DNA of 6,262 nucleotides, from NCBI GenBank assembly GCA_905236605.1, contig CAJORD010000205.1, positions 1 through 6,262 on the forward strand, read 5' to 3'. Source of the DNA: an uncultured Synergistales bacterium (GTDB taxonomy: Bacteria > Synergistota > Synergistia > Synergistales > Aminobacteriaceae). Both the position numbers and the translations under genes were made by a program. The notes under the pieces are model-generated. The model ran no database searches. It was not told the origin of the DNA and saw only the letters and a program-made list of their open reading frames with translations. Shown here one piece after another: positions 5,218-6,262 of the stretch; the stretch's first letter is position 1, and each line of letters starts with the position of its first letter.

Positions 5218-6262
5218 TTAATTGTTAATCGGATTAAATTCGGCGTTGAGCACGTTTCTAAATTCATCAAGTGTCATAGAACCTAAATCACCTTTTGAAC
5301 GTTCACGAACTCCGACTTTGTTCTCTGCCTGTTCTTTGTCGCCTACAACGAGCATATATGGGACTTTTTGAACTTGAGCATCACGAATTTTGCGTCCTAA
5401 TTTCTCGCTGCGGTTGTCAATTTCTGAGCGAAGTCCCCATTTCATGAAAGTATCTTTTAATTTCGTTGCATATTCAACATGAGAATCTGAAATTGGAATT
5501 ATTTTCACTTGAACAGGAGCTAACCAGTAGGGAAAAGCTCCCGCGTAATGTTCAATTAAAATACCCATGAAACGTTCGATACTTCCAAATACAACTCTGT
5601 GAATTAAAACTGGAGTATGTTCTGCACCGTCTTCACCAATATAAGTAACATCAAAACGGCCAGGAAGCTGGAAATCAAGCTGAATAGTTCCGCATTGCCA
5701 AGTTCTACCGATACAATCTTCAAGATGAAAATCAATTTTAGGTCCATAAAATGCTCCGTCACCTGGATTAATAGTGTAAGGCGTTCCAGTGCTTTCAAGA
5801 GCATCTTTCAATGCACTTTCAGCGGCTTCCCATTGTTCATCAGTTCCCATCGAATCTTCTGGACGTGTCGAAAGCTCAACAGTATACTTAAAATTAAAAA
5901 CTTGTGTATAAACATACTTATCAAGCTCCATTATAGCTGTAACTTCTTCTTTTATCTTTGAAGGCTCTATATAAGTATGTGAATCGTCTTGCGTGAAACA
6001 ACGAACTCTCATGAGACCGTGAAGAACACCGCTTTTTTCGTGTCTATGAACAAGTCCAAGTTCGGCTAATCTCATTGGTAAATCGCGGTAACTTCGTAGC
6101 TGAGTTTTGTAAACAAGAATACTTCCAGGACAATTCATAGGCTTGATCGCGTAAGGTTTATCATCAATTTCAGTTAAATACATGTTATCGCGGTAATGAT
6201 CCCAATGTCCCGAACGAACCCATAAATTTTTATCCAAAATTTGCGGCGTTTTTATTTCTGTA
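5218..6262 (-). CDS. thrS: Threonyl-tRNA synthetase, C-terminal part (5' end outside window)
   Basis: A class II synthetase that charges tRNA-Thr in the cytosol. The frame is open to the window edge and shows 347 residues. The TTG at 6237 is internal, since conserved TEIKTPQI precedes it. E. coli ThrS has 642 residues, so the TGS and editing domains and the start of the catalytic core are missing here. Visible: LWVRSGHWDHY, the zinc-site Cys in KPMNCPG (residue 44 of the visible part), motif 2 around RHEKSGVLHG (73-82), the zinc-site His in TQDDSH (95), the third zinc ligand in LIHRVVFGS (221), and motif 3 GSIERF (226-231). These correspond to C334, H385 and H511 of E. coli ThrS. The anticodon-binding domain begins about 249 (PVQVKIIPIS) and runs to the TAA. 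All ligands are present, so the enzyme should be active. It is the first visible gene of the minus-strand operon; any leader or T-box lies outside the window. Confidence 0.97.
   Translation of the reverse strand, partial: TEIKTPQILDKNLWVRSGHWDHYRDNMYLTEIDDKPYAIKPMNCPGSILVYKTQLRSYRDLPMRLAELGLVHRHEKSGVLHGLMRVRCFTQDDSHTYIEPSKIKEEVTAIMELDKYVYTQVFNFKYTVELSTRPEDSMGTDEQWEAAESALKDALESTGTPYTINPGDGAFYGPKIDFHLEDCIGRTWQCGTIQLDFQLPGRFDVTYIGEDGAEHTPVLIHRVVFGSIERFMGILIEHYAGAFPYWLAPVQVKIIPISDSHVEYATKLKDTFMKWGLRSEIDNRSEKLGRKIRDAQVQKVPYMLVVGDKEQAENKVGVRERSKGDLGSMTLDEFRNVLNAEFNPINN

Noticed and set aside
5604..5961. Open frames on both strands inside thrS (5617-5961 plus, 5604-5804 minus)
   Set aside because: They overlap motif-bearing thrS sequence in other frames and have no ribosome site or recognisable domain.
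6235..6237. TTG at 6237 as the start of thrS
   Set aside because: Conserved ThrS residues (TEIKTPQI) are encoded upstream to the window edge, so this codon is internal.

Overview
The window comes from an AT-rich bacterium, probably an anaerobe. Non-coding DNA is minimal: six protein genes cover almost all of it and the longest gap is 81 bases. The gene set fits a Firmicutes-type anaerobe (Clostridia or Negativicutes): a clostridial-type aspartate kinase, an oxygen-sensitive Fe-dependent lactaldehyde reductase, and a DUF2344 protein coupled to RNase G. I infer this from gene content; the sequence alone does not exclude other anaerobic phyla.

Plus strand, 1-3155. The window opens inside an aspartate kinase gene (lysC, start outside the window). 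Two bases after its stop comes a complete rhamnulose-1-phosphate aldolase gene (rhaD). An 81-base spacer follows, holding a perfect TATAAT box inside an imperfect palindrome and a good Shine-Dalgarno site. Next is a complete lactaldehyde reductase / 1,2-propanediol oxidoreductase gene (fucO). RhaD and FucO perform consecutive steps: RhaD splits L-rhamnulose-1-phosphate into dihydroxyacetone phosphate and L-lactaldehyde, and FucO reduces the lactaldehyde to 1,2-propanediol while regenerating NAD+. This looks like the lower end of fermentative rhamnose use. The kinase, isomerase, transporter and regulator genes are not visible.

Minus strand, 6262-3164. A second gene group runs the other way: the C-terminal part of threonyl-tRNA synthetase (thrS, start outside the window), a 192-residue DUF2344 / radical-SAM-linked protein, and ribonuclease G (rng). 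The genes are 9 bases apart and then overlap by 4 (ATGA), so they form one translation-related operon. The two groups converge, with only 8 bases between the fucO and rng stop codons and no recognisable intrinsic terminator.

I found no tRNA, rRNA, CRISPR array, insertion sequence or phage gene, and nothing that amounts to a new biological system. The points worth a second look are organisational: the lysC-rhaD junction, the palindrome over the fucO promoter, the thrS to DUF2344 junction (same frame, TTG start, no Shine-Dalgarno), the absence of the usual radical SAM partner next to DUF2344, and the higher GC of fucO.
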